Assembly: GCA_905209435.1 (NCBI GenBank)
Contig: CAJLTE010000008.1
Coordinates: 1 to 64,000, forward strand
Reading direction: 5' to 3'
DNA length: 64,000 nt
DNA from: an uncultured Blautia sp.
GTDB taxonomy: Bacteria > Bacillota_A > Clostridia > Lachnospirales > Lachnospiraceae
The notes beneath the pieces were generated by a model. The model ran no database searches and was not told the origin of the DNA. It worked only from the letters and a program-made list of their open reading frames with translations. The first letter of the stretch is position 1, and every line of letters begins with the position of its first letter. A program made the translations under genes and the position numbers. Positions 54,441 to 63,458 of this stretch are shown here, in pieces.

Positions 54441-54495
54441 TTACTGTTCACTCCTTCGGCAATACGATTAGTAGGACATAACCTGTAACAGTAAC
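54441..54495. repeat. TTACTG-type repeat, long-loop copy 5
   Basis: GTTACTGTT (54440-54448) and AACAGTAAC (54487-54495) pair 9 of 9, with a 38-nt loop that begins CACTCC as in copy 2. Confidence 0.4.
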
Positions 54496-54524
54496 GGAAA
54501 AATCCTTTCCGGAAGATTTTTTTA

Positions 54525-54567
54525 TCGTAAAAACATTACAAAATAATTTCCTGTGACATAAAAAAGA
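54525..54567. repeat. TTATGTCA palindromic repeat, degenerate copy 3
   Basis: AAACATTAC, ATAATTTCCTG and TGACATAAAAAA match copies at 26349 and 49640; the left arm is worn. Confidence 0.4.
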
Positions 54568-54612
54568 TCCCTGTTTACTGTTATTCCCAGCTAAACAATA
54601 AACAGGGATCTT
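54564..54612 (-). terminator. Terminator of feoAB
   Basis: AAGATCCCTGTTTA (54564-54577) pairs with TAAACAGGGATCTT (54599-54612) over 14 bp, then TTTTTT on the minus strand. Confidence 0.85.
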
Positions 54613-54624
54613 ACCCGATCCGGA

Positions 54625-54715
54625 TCAGACAGATATTCGCAATCTTTTTTGTTACTTGGTTTGAGTCAGGCGGATAAAATCATCCGCTTCGCTACTTTCT
54701 TGATTCGGTTAGAAC
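54625..54715 (+). repeat. Dispersed repeat, boxes A and B with AAGCGGATNNNATCCGCTT palindrome
   Basis: CAGATATTCGCAAT (54630-54643), then AGGCGGATAAAATCATCCGC (palindromic), then box B ACTTTCTTGATTCGGTTAGAAC (54694-54715). The last bases overlap the feoB stop region. The same order is seen, in part, at 58272-58334 and 60738-60788. Confidence 0.5.
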
Positions 54716-57060
54716 AAAGGAATATTTAAACCGATCATATGAACGACCAGTGCTGCTGCCCATGCGACCACACACTGCCACAAAACCACGCCTGCTGCCC
54801 ATTTACCACCAAGTTCACGCTTCACAGATGCAATTGCAGCTACACACGGAGTATAAAGCAGGCTGAACACAAGCAGTGATGCCGCTGCCAATGAATTCAA
54901 TACAGCCGCTATGTTTCCGCCAAAAAGTACTTCCAGAGTAGATACTACACTCTCTTTTGCCATAAACCCGCTGATGAGAGCGGTACAGATTCTCCAGTCT
55001 CCCAGTCCAAGAGGTTTGAATATCGGAACCAAGAGCCCGGATATCATTGCCAGAATACTGTCAGATGAATCTTTTACCAGATTCAGATGCAGATCAAAGC
55101 TCTGGAGAAACCAGACTACCATAGTCGCAAGCAGAATTACAGAGAACGCTCTCTGCAGGAAATCTTTCGCTTTTTCCCAAAGTAGCTGTGCTACATTCTT
55201 TGCCCCGGGCAGACGATAATTCGGAAGTTCCATAACAAACGGCACCGGATCTCCTTTAAAAAGAGTTCCATTGTACAGAAGCGCCGCCAGAATTCCAACC
55301 AGGATACCCAGTAAATAAAGCCCTGTCATGATAAATCCGCCTTTTTTCGGAAAGAACGCATTTACAAAGAAAGAATAAATTGGAAGCTTCGCGGTACAAC
55401 TCATAAACGGAGTAAGCAAAATAGTCATCTTTCTATCACGTTCACTTGTAAGAGTTCGTGTTGCCATAACCGCCGGAACTGTACAGCCAAAACCAATCAG
55501 CATCGGCACAATACTTCGTCCGGATAATCCAATCTTACGCAGGAGCTTGTCCATCACAAATGCTACACGGGCAATATAGCCACTGTCTTCCATAAGGGAC
55601 AGAAAGAAAAACAGCGTTACGATGACCGGAAGAAAACTCAGGACACTTCCAACGCCTGTAAAAATTCCATCAATCACCAGACTGTGCATAGCACTGTTGA
55701 CATTAGCCGCAGTCATAGCTGCATCCGCCAATGCAGAAATCTGATCGATACCCGCTTCCAGAATTCCCTGCAGCCATGCACCGATCACATTAAATGTCAG
55801 GTAAAAGACAAGTGCCATAATTCCTATAAAACATGGAATAGCCGTATATTTTCCGGTCAGGATTCTGTCTATCTTTTCACTTCTGATCCTCTCTTTGCTT
55901 TCTTTCGGTTTCACAACTGTATGTTCACATAACCGTTCAATAAAGTCAAAGCGCATATCTGCAATCGCCGCACTTCTGTCCAGCTGACGTTCTGTTTCCA
56001 TCTGCTGAACAATATGCTCCAGCATCTCTGTCTCATTTGTATCCAGCTTCAGCTGTTCAAGAATCAAAGGATCACCCTCGATTGCCTTGGTTGCAGCAAA
56101 ACGCGCCGGAATTTCTGCCTGAGCAGCATGATCCTCGATTAAATGCATTACTGCATGGATGCAACGGTGAACTGCACCATCATGATCATTTTTATCACAG
56201 AAATCCTGTCTCAGCGGGCGTTCCTGATACTTTGCTATATGTAACGCATGATCTACCAGTTCATTTACACCCTCATTCTTTGCAGCAGAAATAGGAATAA
56301 CCGGTACACCCAGAAGCGCTTCCATCATATTTACATCAATAGAGCCCTGATTTCCCAGTACCTCGTCCATCATATTCAATGCTACAACCATAGGAATATC
56401 CATTTCCAGAAGCTGCATGGTCAAATATAAATTTCGTTCTATATTGGTCGCATCTACAATATTGATGATCGCACAAGGTTTCTCATTCAGGACAAAATTT
56501 CTGGAAACGATTTCTTCACTGCTGTAAGGTGACATAGAATAAATTCCCGGCAGATCAGTAATCTCTGTATCCGGATGACCTTTAATGGATCCTGTTTTAC
56601 GGTCTACTGTTACACCTGGAAAATTTCCTACATGTTGATTGGATCCTGTCAGTTTATTAAACAGCGTCGTTTTTCCGCAGTTCTGATTTCCTACTAATGC
56701 ATAGGTCAGTGTTGATCCCTGCGGTACCGGATGCTCATCTTTTTTGGAATGATATTTTCCATTTTCTCCCAGACCCGGATGGTCTGTTTCTTTCAACAGT
56801 TCAATTCCTTCGTGGCTTCTGCTTCTTTTGGGAATCTGTTCAATTTCTATTTGTTCCGCTTCTGCAAGTCTCAATGTTAGTTCATACCCGTGAATCTGTA
56901 ATTCCACAGGATCACCCATAGGTGCAAATTTCACCACTGTTATTTCCGCTCCCGGAATCATACCCATATCCAGAAAATGCTGACGCAGAGCTCCCTTCCC
57001 GCCGACAGATCTGATCACTGCGCTTTTTCCTATTTCCAAATCTCTTAATGTCATTATCAT
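54709..57060 (-). CDS. feoB: FeoA-FeoB fusion ferrous iron transporter
   Basis: This 783-residue protein joins an N-terminal FeoA (SH3-like) domain (about 1-78, TLRDLEIGKSAVIRSVGG to LRLAEAEQIEI) to FeoB. The G domain has G1 GNQNCGKTTLFN, G2 GVTVDRKTG, G3 DLPGIYSMSPYSSEE and NMMDE; the C-terminal half has Gate motifs, GFGCTVPAVMATRTL and about ten spans. It imports Fe(II) under anoxia. The ATG at 57058-57060 has AAGGAAGAG upstream; another ATG lies 6 bp later. Confidence 0.93.
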   Translation of the reverse strand: MIMTLRDLEIGKSAVIRSVGGKGALRQHFLDMGMIPGAEITVVKFAPMGDPVELQIHGYELTLRLAEAEQIEIEQIPKRSRSHEGIELLKETDHPGLGENGKYHSKKDEHPVPQGSTLTYALVGNQNCGKTTLFNKLTGSNQHVGNFPGVTVDRKTGSIKGHPDTEITDLPGIYSMSPYSSEEIVSRNFVLNEKPCAIINIVDATNIERNLYLTMQLLEMDIPMVVALNMMDEVLGNQGSIDVNMMEALLGVPVIPISAAKNEGVNELVDHALHIAKYQERPLRQDFCDKNDHDGAVHRCIHAVMHLIEDHAAQAEIPARFAATKAIEGDPLILEQLKLDTNETEMLEHIVQQMETERQLDRSAAIADMRFDFIERLCEHTVVKPKESKERIRSEKIDRILTGKYTAIPCFIGIMALVFYLTFNVIGAWLQGILEAGIDQISALADAAMTAANVNSAMHSLVIDGIFTGVGSVLSFLPVIVTLFFFLSLMEDSGYIARVAFVMDKLLRKIGLSGRSIVPMLIGFGCTVPAVMATRTLTSERDRKMTILLTPFMSCTAKLPIYSFFVNAFFPKKGGFIMTGLYLLGILVGILAALLYNGTLFKGDPVPFVMELPNYRLPGAKNVAQLLWEKAKDFLQRAFSVILLATMVVWFLQSFDLHLNLVKDSSDSILAMISGLLVPIFKPLGLGDWRICTALISGFMAKESVVSTLEVLFGGNIAAVLNSLAAASLLVFSLLYTPCVAAIASVKRELGGKWAAGVVLWQCVVAWAAALVVHMIGLNIPLF

Positions 57061-57223
57061 TCGCTCTTCCTTTGTTTTTGCTTTCAATATTATTGTTTTA
57101 TATTGATTATTTTTCTCAATAATATATTCCTATTGAAGATAGCTTATCCTAACTGATAATTTTTGTCAAGTAAAGAGCGTACTGAATTTCTTTTCCTGAA
57201 ATCTGATATTTTCGCAATATAAC

Positions 57224-57261
57224 AAAAACCCAGATGAATATATTTTATCACCTGAGTTTTT
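57224..57261 (-). terminator. Terminator of the DUF6465 gene
   Basis: In the minus-strand RNA, 14 positions (57248-57261 with 57224-57237) pair fully if two G-U pairs are allowed, with a U-run in the 3' arm. It lies 107 bp past the stop. Confidence 0.55.
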
Positions 57262-57367
57262 ATAATCACATCCGCCGAATCATTAACCCGCCCGGACGAT
57301 TCTTTAATTTTGTTTAATTCGTAAATTTAAAACAGACTTCTCTGCTTTATTTATTACCTCTTATGTA

Positions 57368-57961
57368 TCAGAGTCCGATAGCCCCTGTTACATCACCATT
57401 GATTACATAATATGCTTTATATTCTTCTGGTTTGATATAAATCTTAACGTCTTTAAGATCTTTCTCTTTTTTGCCCATTTCTTCTGTCCAGATTTTCTTA
57501 ACATTCTCTAAGACATCTTTTGCATATACTTCTCTGCCCATGAACTGAACATATACTTCTGCAGTTACTTCTTTCTTTGTTGTTCTTCTTGTTGTAGTCT
57601 TCTTTTCTGCAGCAGCCTTTTCAGCCGGTTTCTCAGCAGCCTTCTTTGTTGTTTTTCTTGTTGTGGTCTTCTTTACTGTTGTTTTAGCAGCCTCTTTTTT
57701 AACAGGTTCTTTCTTGGCAGGTTCTTTAGCTGCTTTTGTTGTTTCTTTTACGGTCTCTTTTACAGTTTCTTTTGCATCTGCTTTTACTGTCTGTTTAGCT
57801 GCAGATTCCTTTACTGCTGTCTCTTTTTTTACTGTTTCTTTTTTGTCAGCTTCTTTGTTTACAGCTACTTCTGCAGCAGTTGTCTTTGCAGGAGCCTCTT
57901 TAACTTTGGTTGTCTTCGCAGTGGATGTGTTGAGATCTGCTGTAGTTGTTTTTGTTGCCAT
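57368..57961 (-). CDS. Lysine/alanine/threonine-rich protein with C-terminal DUF6465-like domain
   Basis: This 197-residue protein has a long basic low-complexity region (about 1-125) built from K, E, T, A, V runs such as [13 protein letters not shown], then a compact domain (about 128-197, [23 protein letters not shown] to [14 protein letters not shown]) that fits DUF6465 of Lachnospiraceae. The low-complexity part resembles histone H1-like DNA-binding tails, so nucleoid binding is possible but unproven. AGGAGG supports the ATG. Confidence 0.75.
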   Translation of the reverse strand: MATKTTTADLNTSTAKTTKVKEAPAKTTAAEVAVNKEADKKETVKKETAVKESAAKQTVKADAKETVKETVKETTKAAKEPAKKEPVKKEAAKTTVKKTTTRKTTKKAAEKPAEKAAAEKKTTTRRTTKKEVTAEVYVQFMGREVYAKDVLENVKKIWTEEMGKKEKDLKDVKIYIKPEEYKAYYVINGDVTGAIGL

Positions 57962-58333
57962 ATGATAGCCTCCTTACAAGGTATAAGTATTCTTTTACGG
58001 AAATAGAATACTACGAATCTCCTGCTTTTGCAATGTTTTTTACCTTTATATAGATAAAATAACAACAAATAAAGTACTTTTGTCTTGCTTCACGGCAGCC
58101 CATTTTGTGCAATATTACATATAATCATCGAAACTTTCACAAAATATTTTAACCAGATCAAGTATGTCCCCTGTTTCAATTGCGAAAAGCAATAGCAGTG
58201 GGTGGGGACTTGCTTGTCTCAGGAAGGGTGCAAGCTCTTTCTGATAAACTGCGGAGCAGTTATTTGGTGTAGAGCCACGTAGCGAAGCGGATGATTTTAT
58301 CCGCTTGACACATAATCAAGCAGATATTCGCAA
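57962..58333. other. Spacer with several dispersed repeats
   Basis: Box B (58147-58167) followed by TTTCAATTGCGAA, the palindrome AAGCGGATGATTTTATCCGCTT (about 58275-58296) and box A TCAAGCAGATATTCGCAAT (58316-58334, overlapping the recG stop) lie in this 370-bp gap. No gene or RNA identified. Confidence 0.5.
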
Positions 58334-60388
58334 TTATAATCCAAGGTTCTGCAAATCTTCTTTCATATACTCAGACAATTTTTTCTGTAGTTCGTGATTC
58401 TGCGGAAGACTCAGGTCTTCATCAAGAGAAAGAATATCTGCAGCAGTCTCACTGGCTGCCTTTAAAATATCTGCATCCTGATAAATATCTCCCAGCTTAA
58501 ATTCCAGCAGACCACTCTGTCGAATTCCAAACAGATCACCGGGGCCGCGAAGTTTCAGATCTTCTCCTGCAATATAGAATCCATCATTAGATTTATTCAA
58601 AATTTCCAGACGTTTGGAAGTTTCTTTTGCATCACTTCCCTGCATAAAAATACAATATGACTGATATTCTCCACGACCTACACGTCCGCGAAGCTGGTGA
58701 AGCTGTGCCAGGCCAAAACGTTCAGCATTCTCTACCATCATTACCGTCGCATTCGGCACATTTACCCCTACCTCCACGACAGTTGTTGATACAAGAATCT
58801 GAACTTCACCTGCTGCAAAAGCCTCCATGACTGCATTTTTCTCTTTCGCTTTCATCTTTCCATGAAGAGATGCCACATGAATATCCGCTGGAAAAATATT
58901 TCGAAGTTTCATCGTATAATCCAATACGTTCTCTCCATCCATACCTTCACTCTCCTCCACCATCGGACAGATCACATAAACCTGACGGCCCTGACGAATC
59001 TGTTTTTCCATAAAAGAGTAGGCTTTTGGCCGATAAGAAGTATCCACAACACAATTCTTAATAGGGAGTCTCTGCGCAGGAAGCTCATCGATCACAGAAA
59101 TATCCAGATCTCCATATATAATGATAGCAAGGGTTCGCGGAATCGGCGTAGCGCTCATAACCAGCACATTAGGAGGATTTCCCATAGTAGTCAATGCCTC
59201 TCTCTGTTTTACACCAAAACGATGCTGTTCATCTGTAATGACCAGACCAAGGTTATTGTACTGCACTTTCTCCTGTATCAACGCGTGTGTTCCTATTACT
59301 ATATTTGCCTCTTTTGATGCGATCAGAGCATATTTTTCCCGTTTCTCTTTCGCTGTATCTGACCCGGTCAATAATACCGGATGTCCAAAATTTATGTTCT
59401 GTTCCTGAAGCAATTTTTCCATTGCCTGAAAATGCTGTCTGGCAAGAACCTCCGTAGGAGCCATCAACACCGCCTGATAACCATTTTCTGCAGTCATGAT
59501 CATTGCAAGAAACGCCAGAATCGTCTTACCACTTCCAACATCTCCCTGGATCAGTCTGGACATCAGCGCCTGGCCACTTAGGTCCCGTTCAATCTCATGC
59601 CATACATTTAACTGCGCATTTGTCAGATCATAAGGCAGATTCTCTATAATCTGCTCCGTAGTCCATACCGGATGCATAGGAAAAGCATTCGGCGCCTCTT
59701 CTGTCTTTTCCTTCAGCATCTGCACAGCAAGAATAAACAAAAGAAACTCATCAAATACCAGACGTCTTCTGGCAGATAATAACTCCTGCATATTTTGGGG
59801 AAAATGTATCGCAGGAACCGCAAAATTCCTGTCTGCCAGATGATATTTTTCCTTATACTCATCTGCCAGATACTCTACCTGAAGTTTCTGCTCATCCAAC
59901 ACCTGATGGATCAGTTTCACGATCGTCTTATTAGAAAGTCCCGCTGTCAGTCCATAAATTGGCTGAAGACTGTGTAGTATCTCCTCATAAGCCGCCGGAG
60001 TAAAAATCTCCGGATGCTCCATTTGCAGCTTTCCCTGCTTTCTGGCAACACGCCCACGCAGAACAAATCTGCTGCCTTTCCTGACTGTAGAGCGTAAATA
60101 AGGTGCATTAAACCATGTAACAGAAATCTTCCCTGTAAGATCTGCTACAGTAGTCGTTATGACCTGAAGATTTCGTACTTGATTTACATACACACCTGCC
60201 GTAACCGTTGCAGAAATCGCCGCGACAGCCCCCTCCTCCAGAGACTGAATTTCCACCGGTTCCTCATATGCATCATAATTACGCGGATAATAACTCAACA
60301 AAGACTCTATATCCGTAACCCCAATTTTTCCAAACAGCTTCTCCGTTTTCTCGCCCACACCCTTGAGGGTTCGCAAAGACGTTGACAT
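58334..60388 (-). CDS. recG: ATP-dependent DNA helicase RecG
   Basis: This 684-residue helicase remodels stalled forks and branched DNA. It has an N-terminal wedge/OB domain (about 1-230), then Walker A GDVGSGKTILAF, DEQHRFG (motif II), MSATPIPRTLA (III), and motifs V-VI (VSTTVVEVGVNVPNA and QLRGRVGRGEYQSYC). Length is standard. AAGGAAT precedes the ATG at 60388. It follows fakA-like gene across the 486-bp spacer that holds element copy C. Confidence 0.96.
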   Translation of the reverse strand: MSTSLRTLKGVGEKTEKLFGKIGVTDIESLLSYYPRNYDAYEEPVEIQSLEEGAVAAISATVTAGVYVNQVRNLQVITTTVADLTGKISVTWFNAPYLRSTVRKGSRFVLRGRVARKQGKLQMEHPEIFTPAAYEEILHSLQPIYGLTAGLSNKTIVKLIHQVLDEQKLQVEYLADEYKEKYHLADRNFAVPAIHFPQNMQELLSARRRLVFDEFLLFILAVQMLKEKTEEAPNAFPMHPVWTTEQIIENLPYDLTNAQLNVWHEIERDLSGQALMSRLIQGDVGSGKTILAFLAMIMTAENGYQAVLMAPTEVLARQHFQAMEKLLQEQNINFGHPVLLTGSDTAKEKREKYALIASKEANIVIGTHALIQEKVQYNNLGLVITDEQHRFGVKQREALTTMGNPPNVLVMSATPIPRTLAIIIYGDLDISVIDELPAQRLPIKNCVVDTSYRPKAYSFMEKQIRQGRQVYVICPMVEESEGMDGENVLDYTMKLRNIFPADIHVASLHGKMKAKEKNAVMEAFAAGEVQILVSTTVVEVGVNVPNATVMMVENAERFGLAQLHQLRGRVGRGEYQSYCIFMQGSDAKETSKRLEILNKSNDGFYIAGEDLKLRGPGDLFGIRQSGLLEFKLGDIYQDADILKAASETAADILSLDEDLSLPQNHELQKKLSEYMKEDLQNLGL

Positions 60389-60527
60389 ATATCACCGATT
60401 CCTTTCTATAGAAAATAATTCACAAAAGCCAAGCAAATATTCCTATGATTGTTTCCAATAATTAATAACAAAACACTTTTTCATCCGTCAAATATTATTC
60501 AAAATACTCTCACATGTTCAAATACCA

Positions 60528-60730
60528 GGCAGGAAAATTATTTGTTTGGGGTGCATTTGCAAGGCACTTAGATATTCTTAGCTGGTCAAAATCTGCGTTA
60601 TGAGAAAAATGACACACTGTCTGAGCCGCAGGCGAGTTTGTGGCATTTCTCTCATGCTTTTAGCAGATTTTGACCAGCTTAGAATATCTTAGTACCCGAA
60701 ACCGCACCACAAACAAATAATTTTCCTGCC
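60528..60730 (+). repeat. Covarying long-hairpin element, copy C
   Basis: Stem 1 pairs 60528-60554 with 60704-60730 (27 positions, one mismatch). Loop ATTTGCA (60555) lies against GAAACC (60698). Stem 2 is 60562-60596 with 60663-60697 and has the same two CTTAG/CTTAG pairings as copy A. The GTT (60597) and GCTTTTA (60656) loop is conserved. Stem 3 is 60600-60616 with 60639-60655 (two mismatches). Apical ACTGTCTGAGC (60616) and GCGAGTTTG (60632) match. A dispersed box B lies 37 bp downstream. Confidence 0.85.
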
Positions 60731-60737
60731 GTCCTAT

Positions 60738-60788
60738 GTCAAGCGGATAAACTCATCCTCTTCGCCACTTGCTTGATTTGGTTAAAAC
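60738..60788 (+). repeat. Dispersed repeat, AAGCGGAT palindrome and box B
   Basis: TCAAGCGGATAAACTCATCC, TCTTCGCC and ACTTGCTTGATTTGGTTAAAAC (60767-60788) match the 54660-54715 copy. It follows element copy C by 8 bp. Confidence 0.5.
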
Positions 60789-60790
60789 AC

Positions 60791-60835
60791 GAAAACGGAT
60801 ATACCCACTCTCAATAATGGCCCATACCCGTTTTC
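60791..60835 (-). terminator. Terminator of the FakA-like gene
   Basis: GAAAACGG (60791-60798) pairs with CCGTTTTC (60828-60835), with inner GGGTAT/ATACCC pairing; TTTTCGTGTTTT follows on the minus strand. Confidence 0.65.
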
Positions 60836-60874
60836 ATTACATTAACTATTCATTTATATCTTTCAAAAATCCAA

Positions 60875-62548
60875 TTATTCTACAGAAATAACATAATAAT
60901 AAATCGGCTGTCCGCCTGCATTAAGTTCTACATCACAGTCCGGATAAGCCTCCTCAAGTGCCGCTGCCAGTTCCTCAGCTTCCGCTTCCTCAATATCAGC
61001 GCCATAATAAATACTGATCACCTCAGCCTCATCATCTACCATCTCGGCAACAGTCTCCTTGGCAACCTCCAGACGATCCTTTCCAACTGCCAGAATTCCA
61101 TGATCACCGATACCCATCATATCTCCTTCATGGATCTCCTTGTCATCGATTCTGGTATCACGGACTGCATAAGTAATCTGACCTGTCTTCACGCGTTCAA
61201 TTGCCTGAAGCATAGCCTCTGTATTCTCTGCGCTATTCTTCTCAGGCACGTAGCTGATCATAGCTGTGATACCCTGCGGAATAGTCTTCGTAGGTACAAC
61301 TACAATCTCTTTATCCTCTGTAAGATCCCTTGCCTGATTAGCTGCAAGAACAATATTCTTATTATTTGGGAAGATATAGATAGTCTTTGCATTTACTTTT
61401 GCAATGGCATTCAGCATATCTTCAGTACTTGGATTCATTGTCTGTCCGCCTTCGATCAGATAGTCAACACCCAGTTCTTTAAAAATCTCTGTCATTCCAT
61501 TTCCAACAGATACAGAAATAAATCCAACTTCCTTCGCCGGCTGTGCTGCAATCTCTTTCTCTTCCTGCTCAGCCTGCTCTTTAGCCATCTTCTCAGCGTC
61601 TTTAATCAGTTTCTCCTGATGCTCTTCTCGCATGTTGTCAATCTTCATACGGGAAAGTGCACCAAATGTAAGTGCCTTCTCAATTGCCTGTCCAGGATGA
61701 TTAGTATGAACATGTACTTTTACAATTTCATCATCAGCAACAAGTACAATAGAATCGCCAAGGGACATAAGGAATTTCTTAAATTCATGCTCTGTTTCTT
61801 CAGACATCGGCTGATTCAGCAGAATAATAAACTCTGTACAGTAACCGAACTTGATGTCAGCTTCTGTCTGAGCATCGATCTTAGTAACTGCAGGACCCTT
61901 CGCCTTATCAAACTGAGTATAATCGATTTCTTTTCCAAGGAATCCGTCATATGCTCCGTGATATACTTCCAGAAGACCCTGTCCACCTGAATCTACTACT
62001 CCTGCCTCTTTCAGAACCGGAAGCATTTCAGGAGTCTTTGCCAGAGTTGCCTCTGCATGAGCAATCACACCCTGGAAAAATGTATCCAGATTCTCCTCTG
62101 TCTCTGCAATCTCAACAGCCTTGGCTGCCGCTTCTCTTGCAACAGTAAGAATTGTTCCTTCTTTTGGCTTCATAACTGCCTTGTATGCAGTCTCCACACC
62201 TTTCTCCATTGCTGCAGCGATAGCCTGTGCATCTAATTCCTGACTCTTCTTAACACTCTTGGTAAAACCGCGGAGAAGCTGGGAAAGGATAACACCTGAG
62301 TTACCTCTTGCACCTCGCAGAGAACCTGAAGAAATCGCTTTGGCCAATGATTCCATATCAGTATCTCCAAGAGATCCTACTTCTGCAGCAGCTGCCATGA
62401 TAGTCATTGTCATATTGGTTCCCGTATCTCCATCTGGTACCGGAAATACATTCAGTTCATTAATCCATTCTTTCTTAGCTTCCAGATTCTTGGCTCCTGC
62501 AAGAAACATTCTGGAAAGTATTCTGGCATCTATGGTTTTGTTATTCAC
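60875..62548 (-). CDS. FakA-like DAK2-domain kinase (YloV family)
   Basis: This 557-residue protein has an N-terminal DhaL/DAK2 nucleotide-binding domain (about 1-200: NVFPVPDGDTGTNMTMTI, LRGARGNSGVILSQLLRG, VVDSGGQGLLEVY) and a C-terminal YloV-type region. FakA phosphorylates fatty acids bound to FakB. No ATG fits; GAGGAGG 8 nt before the GTG at 62546-62548 sets the start, with GTG at 62551 as alternative. It starts 19 bp after the Asp23-family gene. Confidence 0.9.
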   Translation of the reverse strand: MNNKTIDARILSRMFLAGAKNLEAKKEWINELNVFPVPDGDTGTNMTMTIMAAAAEVGSLGDTDMESLAKAISSGSLRGARGNSGVILSQLLRGFTKSVKKSQELDAQAIAAAMEKGVETAYKAVMKPKEGTILTVAREAAAKAVEIAETEENLDTFFQGVIAHAEATLAKTPEMLPVLKEAGVVDSGGQGLLEVYHGAYDGFLGKEIDYTQFDKAKGPAVTKIDAQTEADIKFGYCTEFIILLNQPMSEETEHEFKKFLMSLGDSIVLVADDEIVKVHVHTNHPGQAIEKALTFGALSRMKIDNMREEHQEKLIKDAEKMAKEQAEQEEKEIAAQPAKEVGFISVSVGNGMTEIFKELGVDYLIEGGQTMNPSTEDMLNAIAKVNAKTIYIFPNNKNIVLAANQARDLTEDKEIVVVPTKTIPQGITAMISYVPEKNSAENTEAMLQAIERVKTGQITYAVRDTRIDDKEIHEGDMMGIGDHGILAVGKDRLEVAKETVAEMVDDEAEVISIYYGADIEEAEAEELAAALEEAYPDCDVELNAGGQPIYYYVISVE

Positions 62549-62567
62549 CACAAGTTCCTCCTCTATC

Positions 62568-62927
62568 CTAATCAATTGCGCGTACACCTTCTACATAAAT
62601 ATCGATCTTATCGATCTCCATTCCTGTAAAGGCCTCGACTTTATATTTGACATTGCTGACAAGGTTGTCTGCAATTGTACTTATATTCACGCCATATGCC
62701 ACAATAACATGGAAATTCAGGCGGATTTTATTGTCCTCTGTAATTCTGACGCTGATGCCATGTTTCAGGCTGTTCTTTCCAAGAAGCTTTACCAGTCCGT
62801 CCTTCATACTGACTGCAGCCATGCCTACGATACCAAAACATTCTACAGCAACGCTTCCTGCGTAGGTTGCGATTACATCTGTGTCAATTATGATCTGACC
62901 TAATCCGGAATCTATACGTCCATTCAT
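62568..62927 (-). CDS. Asp23/Gls24-family envelope stress protein (YloU-like)
   Basis: This 119-residue protein has the Asp23 core: GLGQIIIDTDVIATYAGSVAVECFGIVGMAA and VAYGVNISTIADNLVSNVKYKVEAFTG. It is linked to yloV-type genes in most Firmicutes, as here, and to envelope stress. TGGAGGT precedes the ATG at 62927. No transmembrane segment. Confidence 0.93.
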   Translation of the reverse strand: MNGRIDSGLGQIIIDTDVIATYAGSVAVECFGIVGMAAVSMKDGLVKLLGKNSLKHGISVRITEDNKIRLNFHVIVAYGVNISTIADNLVSNVKYKVEAFTGMEIDKIDIYVEGVRAID

Positions 62928-63121
62928 ATGGTTACCTCCAATGCTAATATATTGTATGTAAATGTATTATAACCTCTTTTGCTAGATAAAACAACGACCA
63001 ATTTCGTCTTGGTTCATCTTACACCCAAAACGCGCTATTTTCAAGGGTTTTCGGCTCTTTTGTTCTATTTTATGTTTCGTCTAGTTTCATCTAATTACTT
63101 TCATTTGTCATAAAATTTGTC

Positions 63122-63155
63122 ACAAAAAAGCCACACCCAATAAAGAGAATGGCTC
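63122..63155 (-). terminator. Terminator after the recombinase remnant
   Basis: On the minus strand AGCCA and TGGCT arms are followed by TTTTTT. It overlaps the end of the integrase remnant spacer. Confidence 0.5.
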
Positions 63156-63160
63156 TGATT

Positions 63161-63343
63161 TTATATGATGTTCTCCAGCTTTTTCATTTCGTTCTGTACT
63201 CTTACAGAATCCACATGATTGTAAATATCCATGGTGGTGCTGATATCGCCATGACCCATGATATACTGTAATGTTTTGGGGTCGATTCCGGCTTCTGCCA
63301 TTCTTGTACAAGCGGTATGCCGCAGGATATGTGGATGTGTCAA
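63161..63343 (-). pseudogene. Tyrosine recombinase (integrase) C-terminal remnant
   Basis: About 60 residues remain: HPHILRHTACTRMAEAGIDP, then LQYIMGHGDISTTMDIYNHVD. These hold the catalytic His-x-x-Arg (HILRH), the HxGH-type box and the nucleophilic Tyr (about residue 41). An in-frame stop lies a few codons upstream in the A/T tract at about 63350-63362, so the N-terminal and core-binding parts are missing. The frame starts with TTG and has no RBS. It is likely a decayed end of an integrated element. Confidence 0.75.
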
Positions 63344-63458
63344 GTATAGGACAAAAAAAATTTAATTTTCTGCCGAAGACTATCTGACGCTCCCATCAGG
63401 TAGTCCCAGCACCTTTATTATCTTTTGATAAGTCATTCTCGTCCTGCTCAAATTATCT

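Noticed and set aside
6768..60788. CRISPR-like repeats
   Set aside because: The repeats are scattered, kilobases apart, and have no regular spacers or cas genes nearby.
62928..63121. tRNA gene as an integration site next to the recombinase remnant
   Set aside because: No cloverleaf or TTCGANTC-type arm could be found on either strand.
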